Assembly (NCBI GenBank): GCA_037962975.1
Contig: CM075673.1
Span: forward strand, 156,260,667-156,324,666
Origin: Clitoria ternatea
Lineage: Eukaryota > Streptophyta > Magnoliopsida > Fabales > Fabaceae
DNA: 64,000 nt
Reading direction: 5' to 3'
Shown: piece after piece, positions 62,193-64,000 of the stretch
Layout of the letters: every line of letters begins with the position of its first letter
Numbering within the stretch: position 1 is the stretch's first letter
Translations under genes and position numbers: made by a program
Notes under the pieces: generated by a model
Database searches by the model: none
Seen by the model: the letters and a program-made list of their open reading frames with translations, nothing else
What the model was told of the DNA's origin: nothing

Positions 62193-62347
62193 GATTCCAC
62201 TACCTTTGCCTAGTTGCTTCCTTTCTCACAAAAGAGAAGAAAAAACAAGATACTTTTTTTCTCTTTTTATTTTTACTTTCTCTCTCCCAACTTTTTGGCT
62301 TTGTTTGTGAAAGTCTCTAGACCTTTGTGAGATAATGATTGTACCAT

Positions 62348-62348
62348 T

Positions 62349-62392
<44 letters not shown>
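62348..62392. repeat. (GA)n microsatellite in the 5' region of the glutaredoxin-like gene
   Basis: A pure GA run of about 45 bp, 155 bp upstream of the ATG. On the coding strand it is a CT tract, common in plant 5' UTRs and core promoters. Confidence 0.85.
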
Positions 62393-62395
<3 letters not shown>

Positions 62396-63707
62396 ATTTC
62401 AGAGGTATTATGATACAGTATGTGAGACAGGTTTTGGAGGCTTGGATGGAAAGAATGGTGGAAAAGAAGGAATTGTGTTGTTGTGGACTTGTGGTGGTGG
62501 TAGAAGGGGAGCTTTCAAGAGGGTTGGAGGGGGAAGTTGATGAATATCAATGCTGTATTATGTAATTGGGAGCAACAAGGTCAAGGTTAGGACCATTTTA
62601 AATTACTGAGAATTGTGAGGGACCATTTTTTTTTTTGAAAAGTAATAAATAAAGTGGTGAAAAGGGACACTGAGCAATGGAAGATTCCTGTGCATTTTTT
62701 AGGGTAAGAATTTTTCGTATCAATGTACTTAGCTCCCCTTTTTTAAAGTATTGTAACCTATTTTAACATGTAAAAACACAGTGTATTTGACTTTCTAGAA
62801 CAAGAGAGACAACATGGTTAAATTGGCTCTGTTAAGCTCCCAACATGGTTAAATCTCACATCATTCTTTTTATGGTTGAATTCGAAGTTTGATTATTGTT
62901 ATTTGCAGCCTGCACAAAGTTGAAACAGGGAGGAAATTGAATTGAACTTGAGCCATTTACTGGTTTTTATATATTTTTCCTCGTTATTAATGAAAACAAA
63001 TAAATCCATTGAGTGAAAGATAATTAAGGTGTAAGGTGTAAAGTGGAAAATGTAAAGTAAGTGTAAATTTTGGTTGTTAAAAAACCAGCTTGTTATTAAT
63101 TATGGAAATTACAAATCTCTCCTTATGCGTTTCGTTTTTAGTACAATATATATATATATATGCTCAAATAAATAAAATATTAATAAAGCTATCCCATGCT
63201 CCCATGTGAAGTGTTACATTTTTCTTTATTTAATGTCACAAAGGAGTCAATTTTAAGTGAAGAAAATCATAAGATATTCTACTGTGGTTGGTCCACAACC
63301 TGTTCATCTTATTCAGTAGCATTGATTTTCATTTGGCGGTGAGTTTGACTTGAACCCTATCCAACCTCAGCGCAAAACAAAGAGAAAATCATAATATTAG
63401 GATTTAAGAACTTGGTGTGCGTTTGATTAGCAGTTAGAGAAATAGAACTGTAAAAATACAAAAATTTAATAATATACATTAATTTTTTATATCAATTGAA
63501 ACAATAAAAATTTTGTTTAATTCATAAATATAAAAATTCATTTTTCTTAGTCTCTGTTTCAACCCTAATCTTAATTTTAAGTCAAATATATGTTCATTTG
63601 CTAATATTAAGGTTGGCTCATCTGAAAGCTTATGATTTATTGATTTCAAAAAACACTTGATCTTGACCAAAGAAAAGCTACTTGATCTGTAGATTTGATG
63701 AGAGATG

Positions 63708-63752
<45 letters not shown>

Positions 63753-64000
63753 TTATTGCTTTATGTCCTTTAGGGTGATAGATTAGGGGATTTGTCACGC
63801 AAAAGAGAAATAAGAATCAAGTTTAGTGATGATTGATGCACAATTGGAATTGGAAGATCCTCATCAAGTGAAACAACCCAGTTTAGATAACAGCAGCCCG
63901 AGACAGCGGAAAATTTTTCCCAAAGATCATAGAGTGTTCATAGACAAAATAAGCAATTAAAGGTTAAGAAGGGTAGAAATCCGACTCAGAAAGAGAAGGC
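62393..64000. other. Upstream intergenic DNA
   Basis: No gene recognised. A TA tract lies at about 63712-63751. 63780-64000 is less AT-rich but shows no recognisable product in any frame; it might be the edge of a gene beyond the window. Confidence 0.45.

Noticed and set aside
63780..64000. Possible exon at the right edge
   Set aside because: No open frame or recognisable motif on either strand in the short stretch available.

Overview
The window is plant nuclear DNA. The genes are intron-split with GT-AG sites, the intergenic DNA is very AT-rich, and nested LTR retrotransposons and DNA transposons fill most of the sequence. Repeat style (an Ogre-like LTR, long-TIR MULEs, Stowaway-like MITEs) and the coding sequences suggest a phaseoloid legume (Vigna/Phaseolus type). 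That placement is inference, not proof. No bacterial genes, CRISPR arrays or functional tRNA genes were seen.

Three real genes are supported. (1) The 5' part of an RPB5-family RNA polymerase subunit gene of the NRPE5 (Pol V) type lies on the minus strand at 1783-2480 and runs off or past the left part of the window. (2) A 13-coding-exon NOC2/REBELOTE-family ribosome-biogenesis gene lies on the plus strand, coding exons 16956-27345, 701 codons. Its last intron (4.6 kb) holds a decayed hAT transposon. (3) An intact single-exon glutaredoxin-like gene with C-terminal CxxC pairs lies on the minus strand at 60909-62192. Degraded genes are an NHL-repeat protein 5' fragment (35618-36191, minus), a hAT transposase pseudogene (24280-26170, minus) and a nitrilase-like fragment carried inside a Pack-MULE (32060-33178).

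Layout: 1-2.5 kb NRPE5; 3.9-15.6 kb a repeat block (diverged LTR, copia LTRs, an Ogre-like LTR, arrays of short motifs, and a plastid 16S rRNA insertion at about 12.8-13.1 kb); 16-27.3 kb NOC2; 27.3-37.8 kb mostly AT-rich DNA with a long foldback element, the Pack-MULE, a hAT MITE, the NHL relic and a TRIM-like LTR; 37.8-59.4 kb an old tandem duplication, both halves of which were invaded. The left half holds a hAT-like element split by a 3.1-kb solo LTR, plus a 581-bp solo LTR. The right half holds a 12.9-kb retroelement (44281-57228, TSD TAAGG) that itself carries a MULE, an element inside that MULE, and a 4.1-kb inverted copy of DNA from the left half. 60-64 kb is the glutaredoxin gene and flanks.

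The genes do not form a pathway; they are independent housekeeping loci separated by transposon nests. The most interesting signals are nesting and duplication events: a plastid rRNA piece within a short-motif array, the 4.1-kb inverted copy with a microhomology junction, tRNA-like Pol III boxes inside the arms of two unrelated long-inverted-repeat elements, and retrotransposon LTRs filled with different short motifs.
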